Assembly: GCA_903932145.1 (NCBI GenBank)
Contig: CAIZFE010000081.1
Coordinates: 1 to 64,000 of the forward strand
Direction: 5' to 3'
DNA from: an uncultured Rhodopila sp.
GTDB taxonomy: Bacteria > Pseudomonadota > Alphaproteobacteria > Acetobacterales > Acetobacteraceae
Length of the DNA: 64,000 nt
Part shown: positions 27,220 to 35,738 of the stretch, piece after piece
Numbering within the stretch: the stretch's first letter is position 1
Layout: each line of letters starts with the position of its first letter
Notes under the pieces: generated by a model
What the model was told of the DNA's origin: nothing
The model's database searches: none
The model's input: only the letters and a program-made list of their open reading frames with translations
Translations under genes and position numbers: made by a program

Positions 27220-27418
27220 GTTGGAATTAGATATAGATAGCGCCTGTCTCCGGGGCCAGGCCAAGGGCTACTGGTGTTCGCGAAGCGGCAATCTTGTTTC
27301 TCAGTGAACTCCACCGTTCTCAACACCCTCTGTGCCAAAATCCTGCTGACGGGCGAACGGCCACCGCGGGACGCCCAAATACCTTGACGCGGTCTCCCGG
27401 CGCCCGCACATCCCCCGC

Positions 27419-27862
27419 ATGACCGATCCGTTTGTCCAACCCGAAGAACCCACCGCCGCCGCCGCAATCGCGGCGATCAGCGAAGACCTGTCCCTGTTCG
27501 ACGACTGGATGGAGCGGTACGAATTCATCATCGGCATGGGCCGCAAGCTGCCGCCGTTCCCGGACGAGTGGTCGAACGACGCCCACCGCGTCCCCGGCTG
27601 CCAAAGCCGCGTCTGGATGGAAGCGATCCTGCGCGACGGAAAACTGTATTTCGCGGGCCAATCGGATGCCGCCATTGTCTCGGGCCTGGTCGCGCTGCTG
27701 ATGCGCGTCTATTCTGGCCGCCCGCCCGCGGAAATCCTGGCGACGGACCCGGTATTCCTGAAGGACCTCGGTTTGCTGGAGGCGCTTTCGACCAACCGGG
27801 GCAACGGCATTGCCGCGATGGCCCGCAAGGTTCGCGAAGTCGCCATGCTGCAAGCCGGCTAA
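27419..27862 (+). CDS. sufE: Cysteine desulfuration protein SufE
   Basis: A 147-aa SufE-family sulfur acceptor. The persulfide-carrying Cys61 lies in RVPGCQSRVW, and the surrounding IGMGRKLPPFPDEW and FAGQSDAAIVSGLVALLM are family-conserved. It takes sulfur from SufS and stimulates it for Fe-S assembly; no other suf gene is nearby. ATG 27419 starts the conserved length. The MFS gene begins 6 bp after its stop, so the two are probably cotranscribed. Confidence 0.92.
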   Translation: MTDPFVQPEEPTAAAAIAAISEDLSLFDDWMERYEFIIGMGRKLPPFPDEWSNDAHRVPGCQSRVWMEAILRDGKLYFAGQSDAAIVSGLVALLMRVYSGRPPAEILATDPVFLKDLGLLEALSTNRGNGIAAMARKVREVAMLQAG

Positions 27863-27868
27863 CCCAAC

Positions 27869-29014
27869 ATGTCGGCGGCCGCGCGGGTCGCCGCGTTTCT
27901 CGGCGCGTATTTCGCGGCGAATGCGATCAACGCGTTCATGCCGCTGTGGTTTGCCGATCGAGGGTTGTCGGCCTCGGACATCGGCCAGATCCTGGGGGCG
28001 GCGGCCTTGCTGCGCGTCCTGGCCGGTCCGCAATGGGGCACGGTGGCCGATCGGATGGGACGCCGCCGCCCGGTGTTGTTGTTCGCCGCGTCCGCCGCCG
28101 CCGGCCTGGGTTTGTCGTACACTGCCGCCAACGGGTTCTTGCCGCTGCTGCTGATCGCAGCCGCCCAGGGAATCGCCTCCAGCGCCATCAACCCGCTGGC
28201 GGACTCCCTGGCGCTCGCCCTGGCTCGGGAGGGACGCATCGAATACGGGCCAGTCCGAGCGGTCGGATCGGCGACGTTCATGGTTGCGACGGCGGTGGCG
28301 GGGTGGCTGCTGAATCGCGTCGGTTCCTGGCTGGTGCCATGGTTGCTGGCGGTTTTCTACGGCGCATCGGCGCTGTTCAGCGTGTTCCTGCCGGAGGCTG
28401 CCACGCCCCCCGCCGCCCCAAGGGCGCTTGTCGGGCTGGCGCTGTTCCGCAACCGGGCGTTCTGTATGGCGGTCGGCTGCACGGCGCTGATCCAGGGTGC
28501 TCATGCGGCCTATTACGGTTTCGCGGCGCTGTTCTGGCGCTCGCAGGGCATGAGCGACACGATGATCGGGTTGCTGATCGCCGAGGGCATTGTCGCCGAA
28601 ATCCTGCTGTTCGCCAGGGGCCGCCGGCTGGTGGAAAAGCTGGGACCGGCCGGCCTGACCGCCTGCGCGGCCGCAGCCTCGGTCTTACGCTGGTCGATTA
28701 CGGCGTTCGCGCCACCGCTGCCGGTGTTGATGGCGGTGCAGCTTGTCCATGCCGCCACATTCGCAATGCAGCATTTGTCGGCGATGCTGGTCCTAAGCCG
28801 GTTCGTGCCGGCCGAGCGGGCGGCCACCGCGCAGGCGCTGCACGCCTCCTTGGGATATGGCGCGCCTACCGGGCTGATGATGCTGCTGTCAGGGTGGTTA
28901 TATGCCCGGTACGGCGGGTTGGTGTTTCTGGCGATGGCTGTTCTCGCCGGACTGGCGCTGTTCATGGTCAGACCTTTGGCCGGGGAAACCAGCGCCAACC
29001 CGGCTCGCCATTGA
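27869..29014 (+). CDS. MFS permease, phenylpropionate-transporter (HcaT/PPP)-like
   Basis: A 381-aa major facilitator protein with about twelve hydrophobic helices. The loop 2-3 motif is GTVADRMGRRRPVL, and the region QGIASSAINPLADSLAL...YGPVRAVGSATFM matches the MFS_1-like/HcaT group (nucleoside- or arylpropionate-type proton symporters). The substrate cannot be stated. It lies directly downstream of sufE. It was considered as LacY- or PucC-type but lacks their diagnostic motifs. Confidence 0.8.
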   Translation: MSAAARVAAFLGAYFAANAINAFMPLWFADRGLSASDIGQILGAAALLRVLAGPQWGTVADRMGRRRPVLLFAASAAAGLGLSYTAANGFLPLLLIAAAQGIASSAINPLADSLALALAREGRIEYGPVRAVGSATFMVATAVAGWLLNRVGSWLVPWLLAVFYGASALFSVFLPEAATPPAAPRALVGLALFRNRAFCMAVGCTALIQGAHAAYYGFAALFWRSQGMSDTMIGLLIAEGIVAEILLFARGRRLVEKLGPAGLTACAAAASVLRWSITAFAPPLPVLMAVQLVHAATFAMQHLSAMLVLSRFVPAERAATAQALHASLGYGAPTGLMMLLSGWLYARYGGLVFLAMAVLAGLALFMVRPLAGETSANPARH

Positions 29015-29065
29015 ATTTCCGGGATGCCCGGGTCAACGTGTTTCCAACAAAACGGAGGAAACACG

Positions 29066-29464
29066 ATGGATGTCTTCAATCTGCACACCGAAGCCCGCTG
29101 GGACCCGTTGAAGCACGTCGAAAACGTGCTCGGACGCATGGGCGAGGGCGATGTGACGGTGGCCTGCTGGGAGGCCGGCCAATGCAGTCCTCACCATCTG
29201 CATCCCAACTGCACCGAGATCTACTTCTGCCTGGAAGGTGGCGGCATCATGCGCACGCCCGACCAGACCGTCGATATCGTTCCGGGTGCATTCGTCGTGC
29301 ATCCGCGCGGTGAACTGCACGAATATGAAAACGGACCCGGACGCACGTTGCTGTTCCGGGTGCGGTATGGCTCCGATTTTTCTACTTTGATCAAGGAATG
29401 GCGCCGCAACCCGGCCTGGACGCCGAAGCTTGCGGATATCGCGTATTTTGGACTGGCGGCGTAA
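29066..29464 (+). CDS. Cupin-domain protein
   Basis: A 132-aa single-cupin protein. Motif 1 HHLHPNCTEIYFCLEGGG supplies two His and one Glu metal ligands, and motif 2 PGAFVVHPRGELHEYENG supplies a further His. A tail of about 40 residues ends IAYFGLAA. Cupins of this size are usually metal-dependent isomerases, dioxygenases or storage folds; the reaction is not predictable. ATG 29066 has a strong GGAGG nine bases upstream. It lies 51 bp after the MFS gene. Confidence 0.82.
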   Translation: MDVFNLHTEARWDPLKHVENVLGRMGEGDVTVACWEAGQCSPHHLHPNCTEIYFCLEGGGIMRTPDQTVDIVPGAFVVHPRGELHEYENGPGRTLLFRVRYGSDFSTLIKEWRRNPAWTPKLADIAYFGLAA

Positions 29465-29485
29465 AATGACCCATTTGTCATGACC

Positions 29486-29568
29486 GGGCCCGGCCCCATA
29501 GGTATCAGGATAAGCGAATGGGGGAGGAGGGTTGTGCCGCGGACGTGGTTTTTCCCTCTCCGTCATGG
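29486..29568 (+). repeat. Dispersed repeat, copy B
   Basis: A near-identical copy of the element at 14233-14316, starting GGGCCCGGCCCCATAGG and ending CTCCGTCATGG. With the inverted partial copy at 29640-29702 it forms an inverted pair downstream of the cupin gene. The sequence continuing after it (GCCGGGCCTGGCGCGGCCA) resembles the CCGTCATGGCCGGGC-type intergenic repeats common in Alphaproteobacteria. Confidence 0.75.
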
Positions 29569-29639
29569 CCGGGCCTGGCGCGGCCACCCGAGACTTTCTG
29601 TGCCGCACCAACCAAAGTCGTGGGTGACCGGGCCAAGCC

Positions 29640-29702
29640 CGGTCATGACGAGTGGGAAAATCCTCCCCACCCCACGGCTTATCCTGACACCTATTGGGCC
29701 AG
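29640..29702 (-). repeat. Dispersed repeat, copy C (inverted, partial)
   Basis: Read on the minus strand: CCCAATAGGTGTCAGGATAA then GCCGTGGGGTGGGGAGGA, ending near GTCATGACCGGG. It is the same family as copies A and B, diverged and inverted relative to B. Together B and C could fold into a large imperfect hairpin and may act as a bidirectional terminator between the convergent cupin and hydrolase genes. Confidence 0.65.
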
Positions 29703-29757
29703 GCAGCCCCACCCGATCGAATTGGCAGATCCTCCCCGTCAACCGCCAGGGCTGATT

Positions 29758-30594
29758 TTACGCGCGGTCCCGCGCCCGCAGGAAATCGATAAACCGGGCG
29801 GCGAGGGTGCCGGTGGCTTGTTCCCAGCCGGAGAAATCGACGTCGGCATCGATCTGTTGTGTCAGGACTTCCTGATACTCGCTGTTGGACAGCAGGCGAT
29901 GCGCCGCCTGACCCGGAGCTTGTGGATGCACCTTGTCGTTGCCGGGGATGACGATCGCCGGCAGGGTGATCGCGCGCATGTTCTCCGGACTGATGCCGGC
30001 CACCGGGAAGTCGCAGTCGGCCTTGAATCCTGCCAGCCAGCGTTGCATGGCGCTCTTGAACGCCTCGGCACCCATGCCCCGCAGCGTCTCGCCATTCACC
30101 GGGTTGGCTTTCACCATCGCCGCGAAATGGTCCGTCGCCAGCACGGCGTCGATACCGCCTTTGGTTACGGCCTCGATGTATTGTTCGTAGTAGTTGAACG
30201 CCAGGCGACCGGCCGCGTAGGCGCCACCGGTGACCCGCCACAGCAGCAGCGCCTTGACGGCCTCGGGATGGTATTGCGCCAACAGAATGGACATGCGCGC
30301 GCCGGAGGATGATCCGGCAATATAGGCCGGCCCGGTGCCGAGTTCTTGCAGCAGCGCCAGCAGATCCTCGGCCTGCTCGAAGCTTTCGTTGTCGCCCGGA
30401 AAGGCGATCCCGGAGGCGCCCATGTTGCGCCGGTCGTGGATCAGCACGCGGTAACCGGCGTCTGCGATCAGGCCGGCCAGGGTGCATTCGCCGACCAGGC
30501 CACGCCGGCCGCCGGGCGTGACAGTGACCCACGGGCCGCTGTCGCCCAGGATTTCGTAAACGATATCGACGCCGCGGATTTTCTTGACCGGCAT
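29758..30594 (-). CDS. Alpha/beta-hydrolase
   Basis: A 278-aa alpha/beta-hydrolase-fold protein. The nucleophile elbow is AGSSSGAR, the oxyanion region TPGGRRG, an IHDRRNMGAS strand-helix follows, and ITLPAIVIPGNDKVHP carries the likely acid Asp. The usual terminal His is probably in the HPQAPGQAAH segment. Substrate unknown. The chosen ATG at 30594 follows AGGAAGG; the frame extends to 30714 into the inverted repeat, which is not coding. Monocistronic on the minus strand. Confidence 0.82.
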   Translation of the reverse strand: MPVKKIRGVDIVYEILGDSGPWVTVTPGGRRGLVGECTLAGLIADAGYRVLIHDRRNMGASGIAFPGDNESFEQAEDLLALLQELGTGPAYIAGSSSGARMSILLAQYHPEAVKALLLWRVTGGAYAAGRLAFNYYEQYIEAVTKGGIDAVLATDHFAAMVKANPVNGETLRGMGAEAFKSAMQRWLAGFKADCDFPVAGISPENMRAITLPAIVIPGNDKVHPQAPGQAAHRLLSNSEYQEVLTQQIDADVDFSGWEQATGTLAARFIDFLRARDRA

Positions 30595-30705
30595 GTTTGG
30601 GACCTTCCTCTGGAGTTCTCCAAGGTTTTCCGCATGGTAGAGCGCGCCTGTCAATCGACGCACGGTATGCCGCAGGGCCGGCGAGGTTCCCGATAAACAG
30701 AAAAA

Positions 30706-30769
30706 TGGAACCACAGATGCACACAGATAAGATAAAAATACCTTTTATCTGTGTGCATCTGTGGTTCCA
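30706..30769. repeat. Inverted repeat with perfect 25-bp arms
   Basis: The left arm starts TGGAACCACAGATGCACACA (30706-30730). The right arm (30745-30769) is its exact reverse complement, separated by a 14-base AT-rich loop. It lies upstream of the hydrolase gene. Comparable AACACAGATAAGGACGGAT-type sequences form the arms of the larger element at 34886-35088, so it may be a small member of the same kind of element. Confidence 0.85.
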
Positions 30770-31212
30770 AATTGCTTTCTGTAGCATTCGATATCAGACA
30801 CAATGGTGAATTGGTGTTGAATTACGATCGCCCCGGGTCCGGAACCGCGCGGGGGCGGCGGAGAGGTCCCGTGTGGCGGCAAACGCGCTCCAAAAACGTC
30901 TTTTCAATGCCTGGGCGCCAAGACGCCGGATGCGCTGCCGGCCGTCGTTGGTTCGGCGTGCCGAGCGTGGCATCGGCCTGGCGCCTCGGCGTTGAGCCGG
31001 CTCCGTCCCACAGCCTCTGCGCCAGGCTCGGCGAGCCTGCGTCATATCCGTCGCTTGTGGCAATGAATGGCCGGCCGATTGAGCCTCCGTCATGCGGGTC
31101 CGGCGACCATAGCTTGGCAGGAACGAACGCGATGACAGGACAAATCCGACGGAGTAGCCCGTTCAGGCGCACGACGGGTCGTGGACAACACGCCTGAACC
31201 AGCAAACCCGCC
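30770..31212. other. Intergenic region, nothing recognised
   Basis: About 440 bp between the hairpin and the end of the unknown gene pair. Open frames exist on both strands because of the high GC content, but none has a ribosome site or a recognisable protein. No RNA gene was seen. Confidence 0.5.
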
Positions 31213-31947
31213 TCAGCCGGATCGCCGCCGCTTCGTCCCGCCTCGCTTCCGCTTGCCCTTCGCCTTCCCAAACAAGCCCGGCGGCCCGCCTGTCCCGAAC
31301 GTCGCCATCAGTCTCGATCGCGTGTCCCCGGGTGCGGCCGGCGAACCTGCCCGCAGCTCAGCCCCCACCCCGTTCAGCGCCTCGATCCACACCGCATCGA
31401 TCTCGCGCTGCTCGGGCGAGGCCGTCGCCGCGTCCGTCGCAAGCGTCGCCGCCACGGTCTGCATCGCATCGGCCCAATCCGTCCCGTTCAGAGCCTGCGA
31501 CACCGGAGGCTCGCTCGCCGGATCCGTCGTGGACCCGCCATCGACGCCCGCCGCTGCCCCGGCTTCGCCAGCCCGAACGGCTCGCCCGCGTCCGCCCACC
31601 CGCTCGCACGCCCGGCCCGTCTCCAACAGCCGCCGGCACGCGCACGACGACCGGTTCAGCCCGTTCGCGTTACCCCGCAGCCGCAGTTTCAGCGGCACCG
31701 GCACCTCCGCCGGCATCGACAAGCGCAGCGTATCCAGCGCCGCCACCGCGAACCCCACGATCTGCCCGATCGTCAGCCATTCATCGCGCCCGCGCGTCCG
31801 GTACATCTCCACCGCCTCGCGCGCCGCCAGACGGGCCAGCGCCGCGTCGGCCAGGGTCGGCGCCATCATCGACGCCAGCATCGTCAGCACCAACGTCAGC
31901 AACGGACCGGACTGCGTGTCCTCGGCCGGAGATGGCAGAGCGCTCAT
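31213..31947 (-). CDS. Conserved-looking protein of unknown function (second of pair)
   Basis: A 244-aa protein I do not recognise. It has an Ala-rich helical N-terminus (LLTLVLTMLASMMAPTLADA may be one hydrophobic helix), then LTIGQIVGFAVAALDTLRLS, a Cys-containing stretch NRSSCACRRLLETGRACER, a Gly/Ala-rich linker, a second helical region (ALNGTDWADAMQTVAATLAT) and a very basic tail (GKAKGKRKRGGTKRRRSG) that could bind nucleic acid. Its ATG overlaps the stop of the upstream gene (ATGA). Codon use is like its neighbours, and the coupling is the main evidence that it is real. Confidence 0.6.
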   Translation of the reverse strand: MSALPSPAEDTQSGPLLTLVLTMLASMMAPTLADAALARLAAREAVEMYRTRGRDEWLTIGQIVGFAVAALDTLRLSMPAEVPVPLKLRLRGNANGLNRSSCACRRLLETGRACERVGGRGRAVRAGEAGAAAGVDGGSTTDPASEPPVSQALNGTDWADAMQTVAATLATDAATASPEQREIDAVWIEALNGVGAELRAGSPAAPGDTRSRLMATFGTGGPPGLFGKAKGKRKRGGTKRRRSG

Positions 31948-32714
31948 GGCACCAGATCCCCGTCGTGCAGCGGCCGGAACCGCGTCGGTTTCATGATCCC
32001 GTTGCGGCGGTTTTCCTCGCGCTCGCGCTGGTAAATCAGCCGCAGCCGCCGCTCGATATAGGCGGCCTGCGCCGGCGTCGGCTCCTCGGGCACGATGATG
32101 CCGCCGCCCGGCAGGATGCCCTCGACGGTGCTGAGGTCGAGATCGTCCTCGGTGTCGAAATACGTCGCATCCAGAATCTCGTCGTCGCTGCCTTTGGACG
32201 GATCGAGCTGGCGGGCGGCCGGGCGCAGGAAATCGCCGGCCTCAATCGTGCACATCTGTTGCCACGCGGGGTCGGTGGCCTGCCAGTCCTGCGAGTCCGG
32301 ACGGCCGGCCGGCACCGCCAGCGGCTTCGCCTGCCGCCGTTCCAGCGCCCGCAGCATCGAATCGAACGTGCGCGCGGCACTGGCGGCGGTGGCGATGTGC
32401 CGTGTGCCGTCGCCGTGCGGCAGCGTCAGGTTCATGCCGAGCCGCCAGCAGGCGGTCGCGGCGTGGTAGGCGCACAGGGCCTGCACGCCGAGCATCAGCT
32501 CGATTTCATCGCGGGCGTGCAGGGCGGAGAGGCCGCGCAAGGCGGCATGCACACGGCGGCTGACGGCGTCGCGCGGTTCGCCGGGGGTGATCGGCAGGGC
32601 GCGCTTGATGGCGGCGACGGCCTCGATCACGCAATGCGGATCGAGCGGGCCGTTGGGGTGGAAGATGGCGTCGGGGTTGTACGGGGGCGAGGCTTCGGTG
32701 GACGGGTCGGGCAT
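31944..32714 (-). CDS. Protein of unknown function (first of pair)
   Basis: A 256-aa soluble protein with no recognised domain. Features: a Pro-rich N-terminus, helical segments (CVIEAVAAIKRALPITPGEP, LHARDEIELMLGVQALCAYH), a segment rich in acidic residues (TYFDTEDDLDLSTVEGILPG) and a charged C-terminal helix (RRLRLIYQREREENRRNG). It is cotranscribed with and overlaps the following unknown gene by 4 bases. No transposon or phage motif is visible, so a mobile origin cannot be claimed. Confidence 0.6.
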   Translation of the reverse strand: MPDPSTEASPPYNPDAIFHPNGPLDPHCVIEAVAAIKRALPITPGEPRDAVSRRVHAALRGLSALHARDEIELMLGVQALCAYHAATACWRLGMNLTLPHGDGTRHIATAASAARTFDSMLRALERRQAKPLAVPAGRPDSQDWQATDPAWQQMCTIEAGDFLRPAARQLDPSKGSDDEILDATYFDTEDDLDLSTVEGILPGGGIIVPEEPTPAQAAYIERRLRLIYQREREENRRNGIMKPTRFRPLHDGDLVP

Positions 32715-33088
32715 GGGGCTTTAATTCACTGTTTGTTCTCAATGTGACAGCAGGTTGGGGAGCCTGGTGGTGGATGCAAGGGGGATAATAAGAAAATTTA
32801 CCGCGCGAACGGCGGTTGGGGCGGCTACGGCGGCCGCCCGCTGAGATCCTGGCGGGCGGAGCAGGCCGTTCAAAATACCTCGGGCGTCCTCGTCCAGCGA
32901 CCGTGACGATAAGTGAGGTTTGTATCCCGAGGATTCACCACAGCCACCCAAGTGTCAAAATGCGAGCACTCAGCCGATGTTTCCTCGCGACGCCGCCTGA
33001 CCGCCCGGGGTGTTCACCCGATGGCACCGCGCGTATCGTCGGATACGTTCGGCTAGAAAAGCCGCAACAGGGCAGGGGAGAGACGCGC
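32715..33088. other. Intergenic region between divergent genes
   Basis: 374 bp separating the unknown pair (minus) from the HpaB-like gene (plus); it must contain promoters for both. A short AT-rich patch (AATAAGAAAATTTACC near 32787-32802) stands out. No gene, RNA or repeat is supported. Confidence 0.5.
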
Positions 33089-34606
33089 ATGCGTCCGGAA
33101 GACATCATCGCCGACAAGCGCCGTCCGTTCACCGGCGCCGAATACATGCAAAGCCTGCGGGACGGACGCGAGGTCTATATCGACGGCGAACGGGTCGCCG
33201 ACGTCACCACCCACCCGGCCTTCCGGAATTCCGTGCGCTCCATCGCCCGGTTGTATGACGCCCTGCATGACCCCAAAAGCCACGACTCGCTGACCTGCCC
33301 GACCGATACCGGGTCCGGCGGCTACACCCACAAATTCTTCCGTGTGCAACGATCGCGCGAGGATCTGATCGGCGCGCAAACCGCCATCGCCGAATGGTCC
33401 CGGCTGTCCTACGGCTGGATGGGCCGCACCCCGGATTATAAAGCCGCCTACACCAACACGCTGGGCGCCAACGCCGAATACTACGGACCCTACGCCGGCA
33501 ATGCCCGCGCCTGGTACAAACGCGCCCAGGAAGCCGTTCCGTTCATGAACCATGCGATCGTCAATCCTCCGGTCGATCGCCACAAACCGGCCGAGGAAAC
33601 CAAAGACGTTTTTGTCTGCGTCCAGAAAGAGGTCGCCGGCGGCATCATCGTTTCCGGCGCCAAGGTCGTTGCGACCTCGGCGGCCATTACGCATTATAAT
33701 TTCATGGGCCAGTCCTCGAAAACCGCGACCGAGGATCTGGACATGTCGTTAATGTTCATGGTCCCGATCGACGCCCCCGGTCTGAAACTCATCTGCCGCA
33801 CGTCCTATGAACAGGCATCGCGGCATAACAGTCCGTTCGACTATCCGTTGTCCTCGCGTTTCGACGAAAACGACGCGATTTTCATTCTGGACAAAGTGTT
33901 TATCCCGTGGGAGGACGTGTTCATTTATCGCGATCCGGCGCGGGTGCTCAGCTTCTATCCCCGCTCGGGCTTTACCAACGGTTTCCAATTCCAGGGCTGC
34001 ACCCGTTTCGCCGTCAAACTGGACTTCATCGTCGGCCTGCTGGCCAAGGCACTGCGCTGCACCGGCGGCGACGAGGCGCGCGGCAATCAGGTGTTGTTGG
34101 GAGAGGCTGTCGCCTGGCGCAACCTGTTCTGGTCGCTGTCGAACGCCATGGCGCACAACCCCAGCCCCTGGAACGGCGACGCGGTGCTGCCCGACCTGAA
34201 AGCCGGGCAGGCGTATCGCGTGTTCGCGCCCGATGCCTATCCGCGCATCAAGGACATCATCGAGCGAACCGTGACCTCCGGGCTGATCTATCTGCCATCA
34301 TCCGTGAAGGATTTCGCCAACCCGGCGATTGATCCGTATCTACGGCAATATGTCCGCGGTTCGCACGGTATCGACTACAAAGAGCGGATCAAGATCATGA
34401 AACTGCTTTGGGAGTGCGTCGGCACCGAATTCGGCGGGCGGCACGAGCTTTACGAACGTAACTATGCCGGCGGATGGGAGGATATTCGCGCGCAAACCCT
34501 GACCGGGGCCGAGAAGGGCGGCGATATGGCGAAGATGGAAGCCCTGGTCGATCAGTGCATGGCCGACTACGACGAAAACGGTTGGACGGGCGACACATGG
34601 TCCTGA
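33089..34606 (+). CDS. HpaB-type flavin-dependent monooxygenase, oxygenase component
   Basis: A 505-aa protein of the 4-hydroxyphenylacetate 3-hydroxylase (HpaB/PvcC) family. It opens with the family N-terminus PFTGAEYMQSLRDGREVYIDG, has SLTCPTDTGSGGYTHKFF, the central THYNFMGQSSKTATEDLDMS substrate-loop region, IPWEDVFIYRDP and a conserved late VGTEFGGRHELYERNYAG. The family is FADH2-dependent and needs a separate flavin reductase (HpaC), which is not nearby. The exact phenolic substrate is unknown. ATG 33089 follows GGGGAG; the upstream open frame is unsupported. Confidence 0.88.
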   Translation: MRPEDIIADKRRPFTGAEYMQSLRDGREVYIDGERVADVTTHPAFRNSVRSIARLYDALHDPKSHDSLTCPTDTGSGGYTHKFFRVQRSREDLIGAQTAIAEWSRLSYGWMGRTPDYKAAYTNTLGANAEYYGPYAGNARAWYKRAQEAVPFMNHAIVNPPVDRHKPAEETKDVFVCVQKEVAGGIIVSGAKVVATSAAITHYNFMGQSSKTATEDLDMSLMFMVPIDAPGLKLICRTSYEQASRHNSPFDYPLSSRFDENDAIFILDKVFIPWEDVFIYRDPARVLSFYPRSGFTNGFQFQGCTRFAVKLDFIVGLLAKALRCTGGDEARGNQVLLGEAVAWRNLFWSLSNAMAHNPSPWNGDAVLPDLKAGQAYRVFAPDAYPRIKDIIERTVTSGLIYLPSSVKDFANPAIDPYLRQYVRGSHGIDYKERIKIMKLLWECVGTEFGGRHELYERNYAGGWEDIRAQTLTGAEKGGDMAKMEALVDQCMADYDENGWTGDTWS

Positions 34607-34705
34607 ACGGCGGCCCATCCCTCGATGGCTTGTCTGCCCGATTTCGGTTCGCGTTAGGCTAACACATGCCGGCCTCGGCGGGATCGTCAAGGTGCGCGCA
34701 AGGCG

Positions 34706-34770
34706 CGCCATCCATGTCCTTGTTTAGAAACACAAAGGACGTGGATGCCGACCTTCGTCGGCAGGACGGT
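34706..34770. repeat. Palindromic intergenic repeat, copy 1
   Basis: An imperfect inverted repeat: GCCATCCATGTCCTT (about 34707-34721) opposite AAGGACGTGGATGCC (34735-34749), followed by a second small palindrome GCCGACCTTCGTCGGC. The 34736-34770 part recurs inverted at 44557-44589. It matches the widespread GTCATGCCGACGAAGGTCGGCATCC-type bacterial intergenic repeat. Confidence 0.7.
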
Positions 34771-34885
34771 TCAGGGGCGCCGGAGAGGCAATGTTAACGC
34801 AGGTTGCGTATAGAAGGCTGTCCGGACAATTCTATGGTGAATGGCGCGGCTTCCCCGGTATCAGCAGGATCGACGGGCCGGAGGG

Positions 34886-35088
34886 TGAAATGGGAACACA
34901 GATAAGGACGGATCAGAACGGATAAGAACGGATTTCCAGGAAATTGTCGTGGCGAGCGACCGATGCACCGAACGTCGGGTGTGGCGGTGCCATGGTTCAA
35001 ACGGACAAAGCGGCAGGCCGGTCGCCCCGATGTGCTGTCATATCAGTTCTTATCCGTTCTGATCCGTCCTTATCAGAGTTCCATTTCA
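34886..35088. repeat. MITE-like element with about 48-bp inverted arms
   Basis: The left arm 34886-34933 (TGAAATGGGAACACAGATAA and onward) and right arm 35041-35088 are inverted copies. A 29-base core (34901-34929 against 35046-35074) is identical and the flanks are slightly diverged. The 107-bp interior has no open frame of note. Total length is about 203 bp. Non-coding, arm-bounded and short is the form of a miniature inverted-repeat element, although no target duplication was established. Confidence 0.75.
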
Positions 35089-35328
35089 GGCGAGACGCGT
35101 CCGGACAAGCAAGCCCGACCAAAAATGCCTCGCCACCCAGGCCGGATCGAGTTCATCGTCAGCAAACTGAAGTCTCACAATGATGACCGTGACGGCGGAA
35201 AGACAATCTCGATTCCGGAACATCGTGGCAATTCCATTGCAAACGCTATGGCCCGCCTCCGCAATCAGGACCGGCCCGCCCGGCTCGTCGGGTGAAGCCC
35301 AAGTGTAGCCCGCCACCCCTGATGCGGA

Positions 35329-35499
35329 TCACTCCGCCGCGTTCGGCGCCGGGCTGTATTTTTCGATCCAGGTCCGGCCGAGTTCAACCGCTTCGTCGGG
35401 CGTCAGCCAGGACCAATCGGCGCCTCGGGCGCGCACGGCGACCCAGACAGTCTCGCCATGGACATGCTCTTCAACCGCGAACGGGGTGGCGTGAGTCAT
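35329..35499 (-). CDS. Small protein of unknown function
   Basis: A 56-aa acidic protein, MTHATPFAVEEHVHGETVWV followed by AVRARGADWSWLTPDEAVEL and a Trp-containing C-terminus ending SPAPNAAE. ATGAGG lies about 9 bases before the ATG, the reading frame has the GC3 bias of real genes, and the composition is unlike random frames. It could be a small soluble regulator or adapter; no family was recognised. Confidence 0.6.
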   Translation of the reverse strand: MTHATPFAVEEHVHGETVWVAVRARGADWSWLTPDEAVELGRTWIEKYSPAPNAAE

Positions 35500-35738
35500 A
35501 AATCTGCCTCATACGTAATGAGTTGCGACGTTCAGGCACGATGTCACACTATTTCGTCGGACGAAAAATGCTGACCACATCTCAGTGTTGTCGCGATATC
35601 GTGACCTTGCTCGCCACATTTCTGCCGCATCCGTGAAGCGCCGCGCAACCACAAAATCGATATGGTTGCAAGACCACGAAAAATTGGCCCGGGAACCCGG
35701 CAACCGTGTGATCCAGGCAACACGGTGGAAAAACCGTT

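Noticed and set aside
24258-27467. A very long minus-strand open frame (over 1,000 codons) opposite parE and the PNPOx-like gene
   Set aside because: It is antisense to two clearly conserved proteins and reflects third-position GC bias; its product has no family features.
30751-31271. Open frames on both strands between the hydrolase and the unknown pair
   Set aside because: They begin inside or next to the inverted repeat and show no coding signals.
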